Source: Halodesulfovibrio marinisediminis DSM 17456
GTDB lineage: Bacteria; Desulfobacterota; Desulfovibrionia; Desulfovibrionales; Desulfovibrionaceae
Direction of reading: 5' to 3'
NCBI RefSeq assembly: GCF_900129975.1
Contig: NZ_FSRG01000003.1
Span: forward strand, 891,213-955,212
Length of the DNA stretch: 64,000 nucleotides
The position numbers were made by a program, and so were the translations under genes. The stretch's first letter is position 1. The number at the start of each line of letters is the position of its first letter. Shown piece after piece: positions 17,005-25,840 of the stretch. The notes under the pieces were generated by a model that searched no databases, was not told the DNA's origin, and saw only the letters and a program-made list of their open reading frames with translations.

Positions 17005-17460
17005 CTACAACGCCCCGCTTGACCAACGGGAAAGAAAACCCTGATAGAAGTCAGGTGGTGTCACAAGAAGCTCTCTTTCAAGCGTCACCATCAACAACAC
17101 GGAGTAACCGCGCGTAACAACTTCATCCTGTTCATTGCGAATATAAAATTCATACGACAGCTTGGCGGCTTCACTCCAATGAAGCAATGCCTCAACGGAG
17201 CAAGTGTCACCATACTCAAGGGGCTTAATGTAATCGACATGCATCTGCTTGATAGGCGTTACAATCCCCTGCTTGTAAAAATCCATATAGCCAATGCCCA
17301 AAGAGTCACCCAGAGCAACTCGGGCGTCTTCAAAATAACTGGGATATCGGCCGTGCCAGACAATGCCCAAAGGATCTACTTCTTCAAATCGAATCCGCCT
17401 TTCAACCTTACAGGAAAGCGGCTTTGGTCCATCAGAGGAACGGAAATACGGCTTAATCAC
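17005..17460 (-). CDS. Hot-dog thioesterase (4-hydroxybenzoyl-CoA thioesterase / YbgC type)
   Basis: About 151 residues. RFEEVDPLGIVWHGRYPSYF is the catalytic block of the family (Asp plus WHxxYxxYFE), followed by GDTCSVEALLHW. It would hydrolyse an acyl-ACP or acyl-CoA thioester, releasing or editing intermediates, like ApeK in known clusters. Reading from GTG 17460, the start overlaps the TGA of the dehydratase by four nt (GTGA), which is normal coupling in this operon. An open frame extends about 32 codons further upstream but without family resemblance. Confidence 0.85.
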   Translation of the reverse strand: MIKPYFRSSDGPKPLSCKVERRIRFEEVDPLGIVWHGRYPSYFEDARVALGDSLGIGYMDFYKQGIVTPIKQMHVDYIKPLEYGDTCSVEALLHWSEAAKLSYEFYIRNEQDEVVTRGYSVLLMVTLERELLVTPPDFYQGFLSRWSSGAL

Positions 17461-17846
17461 ACACCCTCCGTACTGCCTGCTACACGGGCGAGCTGCAATG
17501 TAAAGGAGGAGGCAACACCATTTTCTGTTGTCAAACGAACATTTACAGAAGAACACTCCTTATTAGCAGGAGTACAAGACACAGCCACGTCCATATCCGG
17601 CGATACAGGCTGAACGAACTTTGCATTGCTAATGGCAGAAATTTCCAAGCTGTTTCCACAAATGCGTTCAGCAGTAACCACGCCCATCAACATCTGAACT
17701 ATGCCAGGCAAAATAGGACGTTCGGGAAAATGGCCTTCAAATCCTACAAACGATACAGGCAGCCGAAAGTGAGATACCCACTGCCCTGTTTCCCCCTGCT
17801 GCACCGAGGTCATTGCATTGATAAGTTCTTTACGCACCCTGTTCAT
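17457..17846 (-). CDS. FabZ/FabA-like 3-hydroxyacyl-ACP dehydratase (first)
   Basis: 129 residues, single hot-dog domain. GHFPERPILPGIVQM carries the catalytic His in the GHFP block. It removes water after ketoreduction to leave the trans double bonds of the polyene. Its ATG overlaps the preceding lipoprotein stop (ATGA). A second dehydratase lies at 21635-22075. Paired dehydratases are known in aryl polyene clusters (ApeI and ApeP), where they work together. Confidence 0.88.
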   Translation of the reverse strand: MNRVRKELINAMTSVQQGETGQWVSHFRLPVSFVGFEGHFPERPILPGIVQMLMGVVTAERICGNSLEISAISNAKFVQPVSPDMDVAVSCTPANKECSSVNVRLTTENGVASSFTLQLARVAGSTEGV

Positions 17847-18595
17847 TTCTTCTCTCCCTCGGCAACAGACACAACGACAAATTTAACACGTGCATTTATC
17901 TCGTTATTCTCTGGCTCTAAATATACAAGCATTGTCGGCATCCATTGAGAACCGACAGATGTATGATTACTGTACGTTGCTTTCCACAACAGTGAAGACT
18001 CGTTATACACGGCTGTTTCACCGCGCACGACTTTAGCTACCCCATTGCCCCCAACAGCTTGTCCGAGCTGCTGATCCTCCACTTGGGGATGACCAACGGT
18101 AATGTTACCAAGCGGCTGTGGCATAAAAGTATTTGTCAGACAAATTTGTCCTTCGCACCGCTGCAAAATTTTTCTTTGCCCATCAGAACGAGCAGAATCG
18201 CTTTCTAAAGGCATATAGTTTACCAACATCCGGCGAACGCTTCTCACCACCAGTTTGCGCACCTGTGATAATCCGATACCGGGTAGCGTCGAATGAAGCT
18301 GTTCCCCCTCCGGCATCACAGATACATCAAAAAGCTTGGTCCCTAATTCGGAAAATGTAACAAGTCGGGCAATCCGAGTTACACCGTTTAAATGCATAAG
18401 GCCTTGGAAGGTAAAACTCTTGCCGTTGGTCGACACATCTCCGGACAGTCTTATTCGATACATCGCCTTGCTTTGACTCCAATGGGTTACGGCTTCAATA
18501 GCAACGTCACCATCAGGAGGCATCGGATGCGGATCGATACTGCCTGCGGAGCACCCCGTCAGCAAGCAACAAAAGAGTACTAATAAACGAATCAT
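17843..18595 (-). CDS. DUF3261-type lipoprotein of the polyene operon
   Basis: 250 residues. Signal II peptide MIRLLVLFCCLLTGCSAG with lipobox LLTGC, then a beta-rich domain resembling the DUF3261 lipoproteins that accompany aryl polyene and related export genes. It probably sits on the outer or inner membrane facing the periplasm and receives or transfers the lipid with the LolA-like protein. It overlaps the MMPL gene upstream by four nt (ATGA). Confidence 0.8.
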   Translation of the reverse strand: MIRLLVLFCCLLTGCSAGSIDPHPMPPDGDVAIEAVTHWSQSKAMYRIRLSGDVSTNGKSFTFQGLMHLNGVTRIARLVTFSELGTKLFDVSVMPEGEQLHSTLPGIGLSQVRKLVVRSVRRMLVNYMPLESDSARSDGQRKILQRCEGQICLTNTFMPQPLGNITVGHPQVEDQQLGQAVGGNGVAKVVRGETAVYNESSLLWKATYSNHTSVGSQWMPTMLVYLEPENNEINARVKFVVVSVAEGEKK

Positions 18596-21024
18596 CGCAC
18601 ACTCCGACAGCTTTTAGACCGATACAGCATAGGGACAAGAAATAACGCAGCCGGAATAGCTGCTCCAACACCGAGAAGCACGGTTATACCCAGCGAATAC
18701 ATTGCAGGATGCTCTGCAAAAACAAGTGCACCGAATCCAGAAACCGTTGTTAAACCGGAAACCAGTACTGCACGGAGCGTTCCATGCTCAACACCTTCTT
18801 TACAGGCATTCACAACAAAAATTCCATAATCAGCAGCAAGGCCGATAATTAGTGGCAACGCTGCAATACTGAATAAGTTGAATGAGGTTCCTGTGACTCT
18901 CATTACGCATAATAAAAATGTCAGACCAGTACATAACGGGAGTATTGCAAGCAGAGTCAGCCCTATGTGACGGAAGAACAACAACATCAGCACCGCCATG
19001 GAAGCAAAAGCCAATCCGACGAACAGTCGGAAGTCCTGCTCAATTGCTTTACCGAGTTGTTCCCCAAGATTTCTTGCCGAATAAAAATATATCCCCTCAG
19101 GCAATTCAGAAGAACGAGCGAGATCACGAATTTCCGGCAGATCTGGCACAAGAGTCTGTACATACTGCCTGCCGTCCTTTTCGGCATACAAAAGCGACGA
19201 AATACCGCCGATACCTGCTGCGTTCAAATCTGCCAGTCCAATATCAGCTGGAGTAGTGGTCATCCATTGAAAAAAAGGATCAAAGGCATGAGGAGAAAAT
19301 CCGTATGTAGATTGCGCATGTAACACTGCCTGCTCCATAGCCGATAACTGACTGGCGGCAAAAGTATTCCACCGGCTACGGTTGGCAGCCCTTTTGTCTT
19401 CAGCGGGCAATACGGTCGACAAAGAATATGCATGCTTCACTACGCCGTGTTTACGTAAATACGCGCTGAGCTCTTCGCCTCTTTTAAGAGCCTCTTCCTG
19501 TGTTGTTCCTTCTGCAAAAAAAATTGCGGATTCATTTTTCCCACCCCACTCCTGCCGAATAGTATCCTCTGCCTGCAACAAAGTTTTTGGAAAAACACTG
19601 AGCGAGCGTAGCTCGTTGTCCATCTGCACATGTCCCCCGTAAAACAAGGCACCGGCGAGCACACCGCAGGTAACGATACAAAGAGGAACATTCCACTCAC
19701 GTTCACCATCATAAGAGATAGAACTGCCGAACTGATTCGGAACTCGTCTACAACCTGTTTCAATACCAGAACTTGGCACTAGGCAATGAGGAAGAAGAAC
19801 TAACGCCAGTACTAATCCACAGCACAGACCGACTATGCCGAAATACGCCAATTGCTGAATGCCCGGCATAGCGGAGAAAGCCAATGCACCAAAGGCAGCC
19901 AGAGACGTTATGCCACCGAACAGTACCGGACGGGCGACTGCAGCAAGTGTTTCAGCAGGAGTACTGGAACTGTACCGAAAGGCAAAATAGACATGCAGGG
20001 CAAAATCAACAGAAATTCCAAGCAGTACTGCACCGAAACCTAAGGTGATAGAAGAAACAACCGACTGGGTAACAGCCAAAACAGAAGATGCAACAAGTAA
20101 CACAACGCCAGGTACAGCAGCCACCCACAAAATATCCCGAGAGCGGATGAACACAAAAAATATTGCCAGTAAACCGACGAGCGATACCGTAAGCACCACA
20201 CGCAAGTCCTGCTTAATCGTGCGAGCATTTTCCACAGCAAACTGATGTCCGCTAAATACGGTTGTGCTAATATCTCCAGTCACCGTATCCCGCAGCACTT
20301 TCGAAATTCCGGCAAGCATTAATTCAGCATTGCCAGAGTCGGTGGGAGCTACAGAACTTTTCACCAACAACAAAAGTTTCCGCCCGCCGTCCTTCGATAA
20401 CACGCCCTGCTGCACAGTCACATCTTTTGCAACTCGAAAAGAGCGCAGCAACTCGTATAAAGGCGACAGAAGATGAAATGGATCGTATTGGATAAATTTC
20501 TTGGAGACAAAACTGGAAGCATTAAACAAATTCAGATAGTTATCCCGCATCACCGTATCAAGCTCATGCTCAGCAAGCTGCTTTTCTAGCGAGTCTATAA
20601 CAGCCTGATCAGCCAAAGAGGGAAGAATTCGAACAAATGCTTTCGGGTCCGGCAATACATTGTCCGGTAAACAAGGGGTCAGATTATCTGGTAATGCAGA
20701 CCGGAGCCTTTTTGCTGCTGCAAACAAAGTCTGTGGAGAGGTATTCTCGCCAGCCTCAAGTTGAATAAAAACCATTCTGGAAAATGGAGCCAACTCCATA
20801 AGCTTGAGACTGTACGATAATTCCGGATCGTTGTTGGGCAAAATCATACCGATATCTTCACGCACCTGCATGCGACTTAACATTACGCCACAGCAGACAA
20901 GCACCAATACGGCAAAAATAAGCAGCTTTCTTCTATGTGGTACAAGAGCATGGTACCACGCTGCGAAATAATGGATCTGATTCATAATGTATGCAAAGCG
21001 TTCCAGACTTCCATGCCCAATCAT
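18592..21024 (-). CDS. MMPL/RND-family lipid exporter
   Basis: 810 residues with the 12-helix RND layout. TM1 (LLIFAVLVLVCCGVMLS) is followed by a large periplasmic loop, five helices (about 280-420, including VLLGISVDFALHVYFAF), a second periplasmic loop, and five helices with ALPLIIGLAADYGIFVVNA. The charged residues in these two GxxxD-type helices are the usual proton-relay sites. Family members move lipids and polyenes out of the inner membrane. The gene overlaps its LolA-like neighbour by ATGA. It is the ApeM-equivalent of the cluster. Confidence 0.92.
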   Translation of the reverse strand: MIGHGSLERFAYIMNQIHYFAAWYHALVPHRRKLLIFAVLVLVCCGVMLSRMQVREDIGMILPNNDPELSYSLKLMELAPFSRMVFIQLEAGENTSPQTLFAAAKRLRSALPDNLTPCLPDNVLPDPKAFVRILPSLADQAVIDSLEKQLAEHELDTVMRDNYLNLFNASSFVSKKFIQYDPFHLLSPLYELLRSFRVAKDVTVQQGVLSKDGGRKLLLLVKSSVAPTDSGNAELMLAGISKVLRDTVTGDISTTVFSGHQFAVENARTIKQDLRVVLTVSLVGLLAIFFVFIRSRDILWVAAVPGVVLLVASSVLAVTQSVVSSITLGFGAVLLGISVDFALHVYFAFRYSSSTPAETLAAVARPVLFGGITSLAAFGALAFSAMPGIQQLAYFGIVGLCCGLVLALVLLPHCLVPSSGIETGCRRVPNQFGSSISYDGEREWNVPLCIVTCGVLAGALFYGGHVQMDNELRSLSVFPKTLLQAEDTIRQEWGGKNESAIFFAEGTTQEEALKRGEELSAYLRKHGVVKHAYSLSTVLPAEDKRAANRSRWNTFAASQLSAMEQAVLHAQSTYGFSPHAFDPFFQWMTTTPADIGLADLNAAGIGGISSLLYAEKDGRQYVQTLVPDLPEIRDLARSSELPEGIYFYSARNLGEQLGKAIEQDFRLFVGLAFASMAVLMLLFFRHIGLTLLAILPLCTGLTFLLCVMRVTGTSFNLFSIAALPLIIGLAADYGIFVVNACKEGVEHGTLRAVLVSGLTTVSGFGALVFAEHPAMYSLGITVLLGVGAAIPAALFLVPMLYRSKSCRSVR

Positions 21025-21638
21025 GGAGTCAGTAAAGAGGCGTCAATATCGGAATTAATTATCGTATCAAAAAAAGTATATGTTGTTACATCGCCATCAG
21101 CTTCGATAAACTCAAGCTTGGCAACATCACTCATTGCAGGAGATAAGGTAACCCGTAACTCTCTCAACAAACGGCGTACAACTGTACTCTTCGGAGTCAG
21201 AACTAGTTTGAGCGGTTTTTTACTTGCTACAGCAAACTCATATTGTTCGCGAAGCGCATCAAGATCAAAACATGTCCATTTTAGCACCTGTTCTGTCAGA
21301 ATACGCATTTCAACATCATCCGCCACACGAAACGGTTCATCCGTTCCGGCAAGCGTATTCCAGCGTCGTCCCTGTTTTCCTGCAACAACAAACCCCGCTT
21401 TGACGGGTGAAATATATTCCCATCTTAAGCGGTCAGGGCTTTGAAACAACAACACCCCTTGCGACTCTAGAGTGTCATCAAACATAGCCAGTGTCTTGTG
21501 CTGCACAAAGCGACATTTCAAGCTCTGTACATTCCCCATTGTCGTCTTAAGCTTATCCAAAACCTCTTCTGTACCTGCATACGCATACGCTCCGCAGGAG
21601 AACAACAAGCAAAGACACAACAGAATTACACGCATCAT
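21021..21638 (-). CDS. LolA-like periplasmic lipid carrier
   Basis: 205 residues. Signal peptide (MMRVILLCLCLLFSCGAYAYA), then an outer-membrane lipoprotein carrier-like fold: FVQHKTLAMFDDTLESQGVL, FQSPDRLRWEYISPV and VVAGKQGRRW match the LolA pattern. It is presumed to shuttle the hydrophobic product from the MMPL exporter across the periplasm. It sits in a coupled block: the dehydratase stop overlaps its start and its stop overlaps the exporter start. Confidence 0.87.
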   Translation of the reverse strand: MMRVILLCLCLLFSCGAYAYAGTEEVLDKLKTTMGNVQSLKCRFVQHKTLAMFDDTLESQGVLLFQSPDRLRWEYISPVKAGFVVAGKQGRRWNTLAGTDEPFRVADDVEMRILTEQVLKWTCFDLDALREQYEFAVASKKPLKLVLTPKSTVVRRLLRELRVTLSPAMSDVAKLEFIEADGDVTTYTFFDTIINSDIDASLLTP

Positions 21639-22075
21639 ACTTCCGGACCGCCTTCTTCCGGCACGTAAAGTTTTAGACGCACTTCTGCAATCAGCCTTTC
21701 ACCATGGGTAACGGTGCCATCCACCACGGCAAATCCCTGTAGCAATCCTACAGTTGTAACTGTCACAGTCAAAGAATCACCGGCAACTGCTTTACTAAAC
21801 ACCTTCATTTTGCGAATACCAACGAGATATCCTTCTTTAATATCCTCGTTAGCCTGCGCTAATTGATATCCCTTAAAAGCAGCGTATGCCTGCGCCACCA
21901 GCTCGGCATATACAACACTATCAAGTTCAGCGTTTCTGCCGACAAGAATACAGTCTTCGTCAAGCCGAGCGGTAACTACCGCCTGCTCATCTTCAACATG
22001 CACGAGACGGTCTACAAGGCGCATAGGCGGCTTATGTGGTAAAATACCTGCAACATCTAATGGCAAAGAGGACAC
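21635..22075 (-). CDS. 3-hydroxyacyl-ACP dehydratase-like protein (second, ApeP-like)
   Basis: 146 residues, hot-dog fold. ILPHKPPMRLVDRLV is the family block in which His precedes KPPM (in place of GHFP), as in ApeP-type dehydratases. A later ELVAQAYAAF helix fits the hot-dog helix. It uses a GTG start at 22075 that shares one base with the TAG of the radical SAM gene. It is expected to act with the dehydratase at 17457-17846. Confidence 0.82.
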   Translation of the reverse strand: MSSLPLDVAGILPHKPPMRLVDRLVHVEDEQAVVTARLDEDCILVGRNAELDSVVYAELVAQAYAAFKGYQLAQANEDIKEGYLVGIRKMKVFSKAVAGDSLTVTVTTVGLLQGFAVVDGTVTHGERLIAEVRLKLYVPEEGGPEV

Positions 22076-23160
22076 TACTTAGCCTCCTTTTCAGAATCTG
22101 TCTTTCCCTTATCAGTATCTTTCTGGGCAGGCCTCCAGCACAGCGGGTCCGAAGCTAAATAGTCCCCTGTTGCCTGATACGCCATCCCTCGACAGCCGTA
22201 ACATTCATGAGCAAGGTCGCACTCACGACATTCACCTTTGATGTGTTCCCGAACGTTACGTAATTCATGCAACACTCGGCTTTGACTCAGAATATCCGCA
22301 AGCGGCTGCGTCCGAATATTACCAACAGAGATATCAACACCAGGACACGGAATAATATCGCCGGAAACCGTTACCGTGCAGGAATATGCATGCCTGTTAC
22401 AGCACAATCCAACAACGGATGGATGCGGCTCCCAGTGCAGGTCATATCGTTCCCGATCAATGCGGGCCAGCTCTTCAAATAATGCTTGGGTTTCCGGAAT
22501 GGTAACAGCAAGCTCTGGATGCTTCTGTGCCCGACCTTGCAAGGTAATCATCTCGAAATAAGGAATAATATTCCGATCACGAAGCCAGACCCACATATCC
22601 GGCAGTTCATCAATGTTCTGCTTGCAAATGATAGACTGGACCCCCAAAGGAATTTCCGAAGTGGGGTATCCAGCTTCCATCAATAAATCCAGACCGCGTC
22701 GAATATCGACATAAGATCCTTTTTTACCGGCTAACCTCTCCTGAACATCGGGACGCATGCTGTTCATCTTTACAACAGGAGCAACCCCCAACGAAAGGAA
22801 CTCACGTGCCATATCAGCAGTAACGTGCGTACCGTTGGTAAAAAGATCGATTCCTATACCTTTAGCAGCAATTGACCTCATAATGTCCAGCGTATGAGGA
22901 TATACAAGAGGTTCACCTCCCCCGAGCACAATCACACGACGCACGCCAAGGTCTGCGGCTTCATCCAGCACAGAATAAATTTCATCCAGTGAAAGTTCAT
23001 CCTCTCTGGCAGAACCGGACTCAGCGTAACAGTAAATGCAGTTCAAGTCGCATTCGCGACTAAGCTCGAGCTCAAGAGAAAGGATGCGATTCTCTTTTCT
23101 GGCAGCATCTATGTCTTCTTGGCTAAAATTAGATCCCCAAGGGCGGTCTGGCATACTCAA
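22075..23160 (-). CDS. Radical SAM/SPASM protein in the polyene operon
   Basis: 361 residues. The CxxxCxxC cluster CDLNCIYC (Cys37, 41, 44) binds the [4Fe-4S]-SAM centre, followed by LGGGEPLVYP and LFTNGTHV as in the MoaA/SPASM branch. The C-terminal SPASM-type region has CSC-like cysteines in LCCNRHAYSCTV and IIPCPGVD, and CRECDLAHECYGC plus a last Cys, consistent with one or two auxiliary clusters. The substrate is unknown. It is fully embedded (tight junctions on both sides), so it should act on the polyene, its aryl head or its anchor. The start is probably TTG 23160, six nt after GGAG; ATG 23154 is possible. Confidence 0.88.
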   Translation of the reverse strand: MSMPDRPWGSNFSQEDIDAARKENRILSLELELSRECDLNCIYCYAESGSAREDELSLDEIYSVLDEAADLGVRRVIVLGGGEPLVYPHTLDIMRSIAAKGIGIDLFTNGTHVTADMAREFLSLGVAPVVKMNSMRPDVQERLAGKKGSYVDIRRGLDLLMEAGYPTSEIPLGVQSIICKQNIDELPDMWVWLRDRNIIPYFEMITLQGRAQKHPELAVTIPETQALFEELARIDRERYDLHWEPHPSVVGLCCNRHAYSCTVTVSGDIIPCPGVDISVGNIRTQPLADILSQSRVLHELRNVREHIKGECRECDLAHECYGCRGMAYQATGDYLASDPLCWRPAQKDTDKGKTDSEKEAK

Positions 23161-23163
23161 GAT

Positions 23164-23565
23164 TTACTCCATAACAGCCAACGGAATTGTTGCCTGAATA
23201 TCATTTCGCAGATTTATGATCCAAGTGTTATAACTACGATGAATAGTCTTACGCTGTGCGTTATAATTCATATTCACACTGTTGAGGTACGTAATAGAAA
23301 AAGCTTCAGTGTTATATTTAACATTAACCTGAACCATATGATTACGTACATTCAACGTACCAATCATAAGCCCATTACGTTTCTTTTTCATTACCCAACC
23401 ACGCTTTGCACCGGCAGTCACAATTGCTTTTTCTACCTGCTTCAGGGTAAGCGACCCTTCAGGTGCCTGAAAAGACTGATCATGGTAGCTCATCATAGTC
23501 TTCGAACAACCAACAGAAGCAACAACGAACATCATAACAACAAGAAAAGAGAAAACGCGTTTCAT
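23164..23565 (-). CDS. Small lipoprotein of the polyene operon
   Basis: 133 residues. Signal II peptide with lipobox VASVGC. The mature part has a helix (LTLKQVEKAIVTAGAKRGW) followed by strands (GLMIGTLNVRNHMVQVNVKY, FSITYLNSVNMNYN), an alpha-beta pattern seen in small uncharacterised lipoproteins. I cannot name the family. GAGG precedes ATG 23565. It is probably periplasmic-facing and associated with export. Confidence 0.7.
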   Translation of the reverse strand: MKRVFSFLVVMMFVVASVGCSKTMMSYHDQSFQAPEGSLTLKQVEKAIVTAGAKRGWVMKKKRNGLMIGTLNVRNHMVQVNVKYNTEAFSITYLNSVNMNYNAQRKTIHRSYNTWIINLRNDIQATIPLAVME

Positions 23566-23603
23566 AACAACCTCTTGGGTAACACAAGATTCATAAAAAA
23601 TAG

Positions 23604-24344
23604 CTACCGTCGTTTACGGGCAGCAGCTATGGCCTGCTTAACATATTTTCGCATCGCAAGATGGGGCACATCTTCATGCATAAACTGACGAGGATAGACC
23701 GGTTCCAACCCTTCAACCACGATCTCTGCCGGCCGCATTGCCCATTGCCCTCTGGGCAACAGTTTATCCGTACCGGATATAGCAAGCGGAACAATAGGAA
23801 CATCATTGTCTAGAGCCACCTTAAAGGCCCCTGAATAAAACCTGCCCAGTTCTCCGTCGCGGCTTCTATGCCCTTCAGGGAAAAAGAGAATACTCCCTCC
23901 CCTGTCGATGACATCACGGCATTGTGCCATAAACTCATCCTGATCAAGCTGCTCGCTGTTCAAATACTTGGCTGCCCGCATAAAAGGAGCATAAAACCAC
24001 ATCTTAAACGGCCATGCGCGAACAACAATAGAAAAGTTTGTTACAGGCAGTGTCCCCATGCAATACACATCAAAAAATGACAAATGATTAGCCACAAAAA
24101 CACAAGGTGTCGGTACACGTTCCTTTTGCAAGCCTTCTTTACGAACCCGTCCAAAAGGTCTCAAGAACTCCATCCAGACTCTGCCGTAAAACCAGATAAA
24201 CATACGCGCAACCCTATCCAGCTCCCATCCTGTTACCAATCTCCATAGATGAAACAGGGGAAAAGCCAGAAGCACACAAAAAACAGTCCACCCTATTAAC
24301 AACGGATACTGAATCAAGTTCATAAGCAGAAGAGACAAACGCAT
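23604..24344 (-). CDS. PlsC-like 1-acyl-glycerol-3-phosphate acyltransferase family protein
   Basis: 246 residues. The N-terminal hydrophobic segment (YPLLIGWTVFCVLLAFPLF) is followed by the NHLSFFD catalytic motif (H-x4-D) and the glycerolipid block FFPEGHRSRDG. It is an inner-membrane acyltransferase of the PlsC superfamily. In this cluster it probably joins the polyene or a companion acyl chain to a glycerolipid anchor, as proposed for ApeD-type enzymes. Twelve nt separate it from the ACP gene. Confidence 0.88.
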   Translation of the reverse strand: MRLSLLLMNLIQYPLLIGWTVFCVLLAFPLFHLWRLVTGWELDRVARMFIWFYGRVWMEFLRPFGRVRKEGLQKERVPTPCVFVANHLSFFDVYCMGTLPVTNFSIVVRAWPFKMWFYAPFMRAAKYLNSEQLDQDEFMAQCRDVIDRGGSILFFPEGHRSRDGELGRFYSGAFKVALDNDVPIVPLAISGTDKLLPRGQWAMRPAEIVVEGLEPVYPRQFMHEDVPHLAMRKYVKQAIAAARKRR

Positions 24345-24356
24345 ACCAAAACCAAG

Positions 24357-24614
24357 CTACCCTTCAAGCTCGCTTTTCTTTCGCAAAATATATTTATGTA
24401 AATCATCAAGAGTGCGAATTTCTCTCAGTGCCTGATTATCACGTAACTTAAATCCAAACTCCTGCTCCAAAACAACAACCATATCAACAGCATCAAGACT
24501 GTCTAAGCCCAGATCATCGTTAAAACGAGCTTCAGGAACCATCTGTTCCATTTCAAGTTCAAACTCTTCCGCAAGTGCGGCATTCGCAATCTCAATTACT
24601 TCCTTCTCGGTCAT
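24357..24614 (-). CDS. Acyl carrier protein 2
   Basis: 85 residues. DDLGLDSLDAVDMVVVLE carries the phosphopantetheine Ser. Its ATG overlaps the stop of the ketosynthase upstream by ATGA. It is distinct in sequence from ACP 1 at 14680, so the two are probably loaded with different substrates. Confidence 0.93.
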   Translation of the reverse strand: MTEKEVIEIANAALAEEFELEMEQMVPEARFNDDLGLDSLDAVDMVVVLEQEFGFKLRDNQALREIRTLDDLHKYILRKKSELEG

Positions 24615-25840
24615 GTAGCATTCCTTATAACTAGTACAGAATTAATGCCCCCGAGGGCAAAACTGTTTTTAACGACGGTGCTAACCGCCTGATTATGATT
24701 TACAACAGGCAAATTCACGGCTCCGCACCGTGGATCAACCTCAGTGAGGTTACGGGTAGGAACAATGATGTCATTGGTTATCATCAACACAGATGCAATG
24801 CTTTCAAGTGCCCCACTGGCTGCCATTGTATGGCCCATATGCCCTTTTAAACTGCTAATCATCGGCATAGAGGTAAATATCTCAGCTATGGCAGTCGCTT
24901 CTGCAATATCCCCCTGCTCGGTGCCCGTAGCGTGAGCACTGATATAATCAACGTCTGCAGGTGATACAGAAGCGTCTTTCAACGCAAGTTCAATACATGT
25001 TTTAATGGAGTTAGCGTCTGGATTAGCTATGCTGCTTGGAGAGCTATTGCAGGCAAAGCCTACAATCTCGGCAAGAATATTCGCACCACGGGCTTGCGCA
25101 TGTTCCAGGCTTTCAACAATAAGCAAACCTGCTCCCTCAGCACAAACAATTCCATCACGACTACTATCAAACGGGCGAGATGATGCTTCTGGAGAGGTTA
25201 CGTCACTGGATGAAGCAGCATTCATCAGACCAAAAGTAGCAGCAGTAAGCGGACTAAACTCATCAGCTCCACCACACAGCATGACATCCTGCCTGCCATA
25301 TGCAATGCTCTCATAGGCAAGTCCGATTGCCTGACATCCGGAAGCACAAGCTGCAGAAGGAGCTTCTACACGTCCAGTAACACCTAGCACTTGGGCGAGG
25401 TTGGCAGCTACAGTATGCCCCATCACTTTAAAAAATGTTGTAGAACGAATAGCTTCCAGACTATTTTCTTTTACATACTCAGTAAAAAACTCTTCTAAAG
25501 CATCCGCACTTCCTATAGTGGAGCCAACACAAACTCCTAATCTTCCAGAAGCTAGAACCGCGTCAGAAATGTTTGCCTGAGTCAAAGCTTCCTGAGCAGC
25601 CAGTACAGCGTACTGCGTCATGCGCGACATCGAACGACGATACTGACGGGGAATTACTTTAACATTCACAGGCGGAACCATACCAGCAGCACGGACACTC
25701 AACCCAGAAATTTCAGTGCCAGACGGCAACTCACCAACAGCTGAGTCACCAGCCACAAGCCCATCCCACATACTCTCGACACCGGCGCCAAAAGGAGAGA
25801 CGGCTCCCATGCCTGTAATTACTACTCTTCTCGAATACAT
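24611..25840 (-). CDS. 3-oxoacyl-ACP synthase (FabF-like), second KS
   Basis: 409 residues with Cys165 (SAACASG), His303 (SAHATGTEQGD) and His337 (GHMGHTMAASG), a complete catalytic triad. GGAG precedes ATG 25840, and the gene overlaps the end of the flavoprotein gene by 19 nt. It may share extension or starter condensation with the KS genes at 13500 and 27300. Confidence 0.92.
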   Translation of the reverse strand: MYSRRVVITGMGAVSPFGAGVESMWDGLVAGDSAVGELPSGTEISGLSVRAAGMVPPVNVKVIPRQYRRSMSRMTQYAVLAAQEALTQANISDAVLASGRLGVCVGSTIGSADALEEFFTEYVKENSLEAIRSTTFFKVMGHTVAANLAQVLGVTGRVEAPSAACASGCQAIGLAYESIAYGRQDVMLCGGADEFSPLTAATFGLMNAASSSDVTSPEASSRPFDSSRDGIVCAEGAGLLIVESLEHAQARGANILAEIVGFACNSSPSSIANPDANSIKTCIELALKDASVSPADVDYISAHATGTEQGDIAEATAIAEIFTSMPMISSLKGHMGHTMAASGALESIASVLMITNDIIVPTRNLTEVDPRCGAVNLPVVNHNQAVSTVVKNSFALGGINSVLVIRNAT

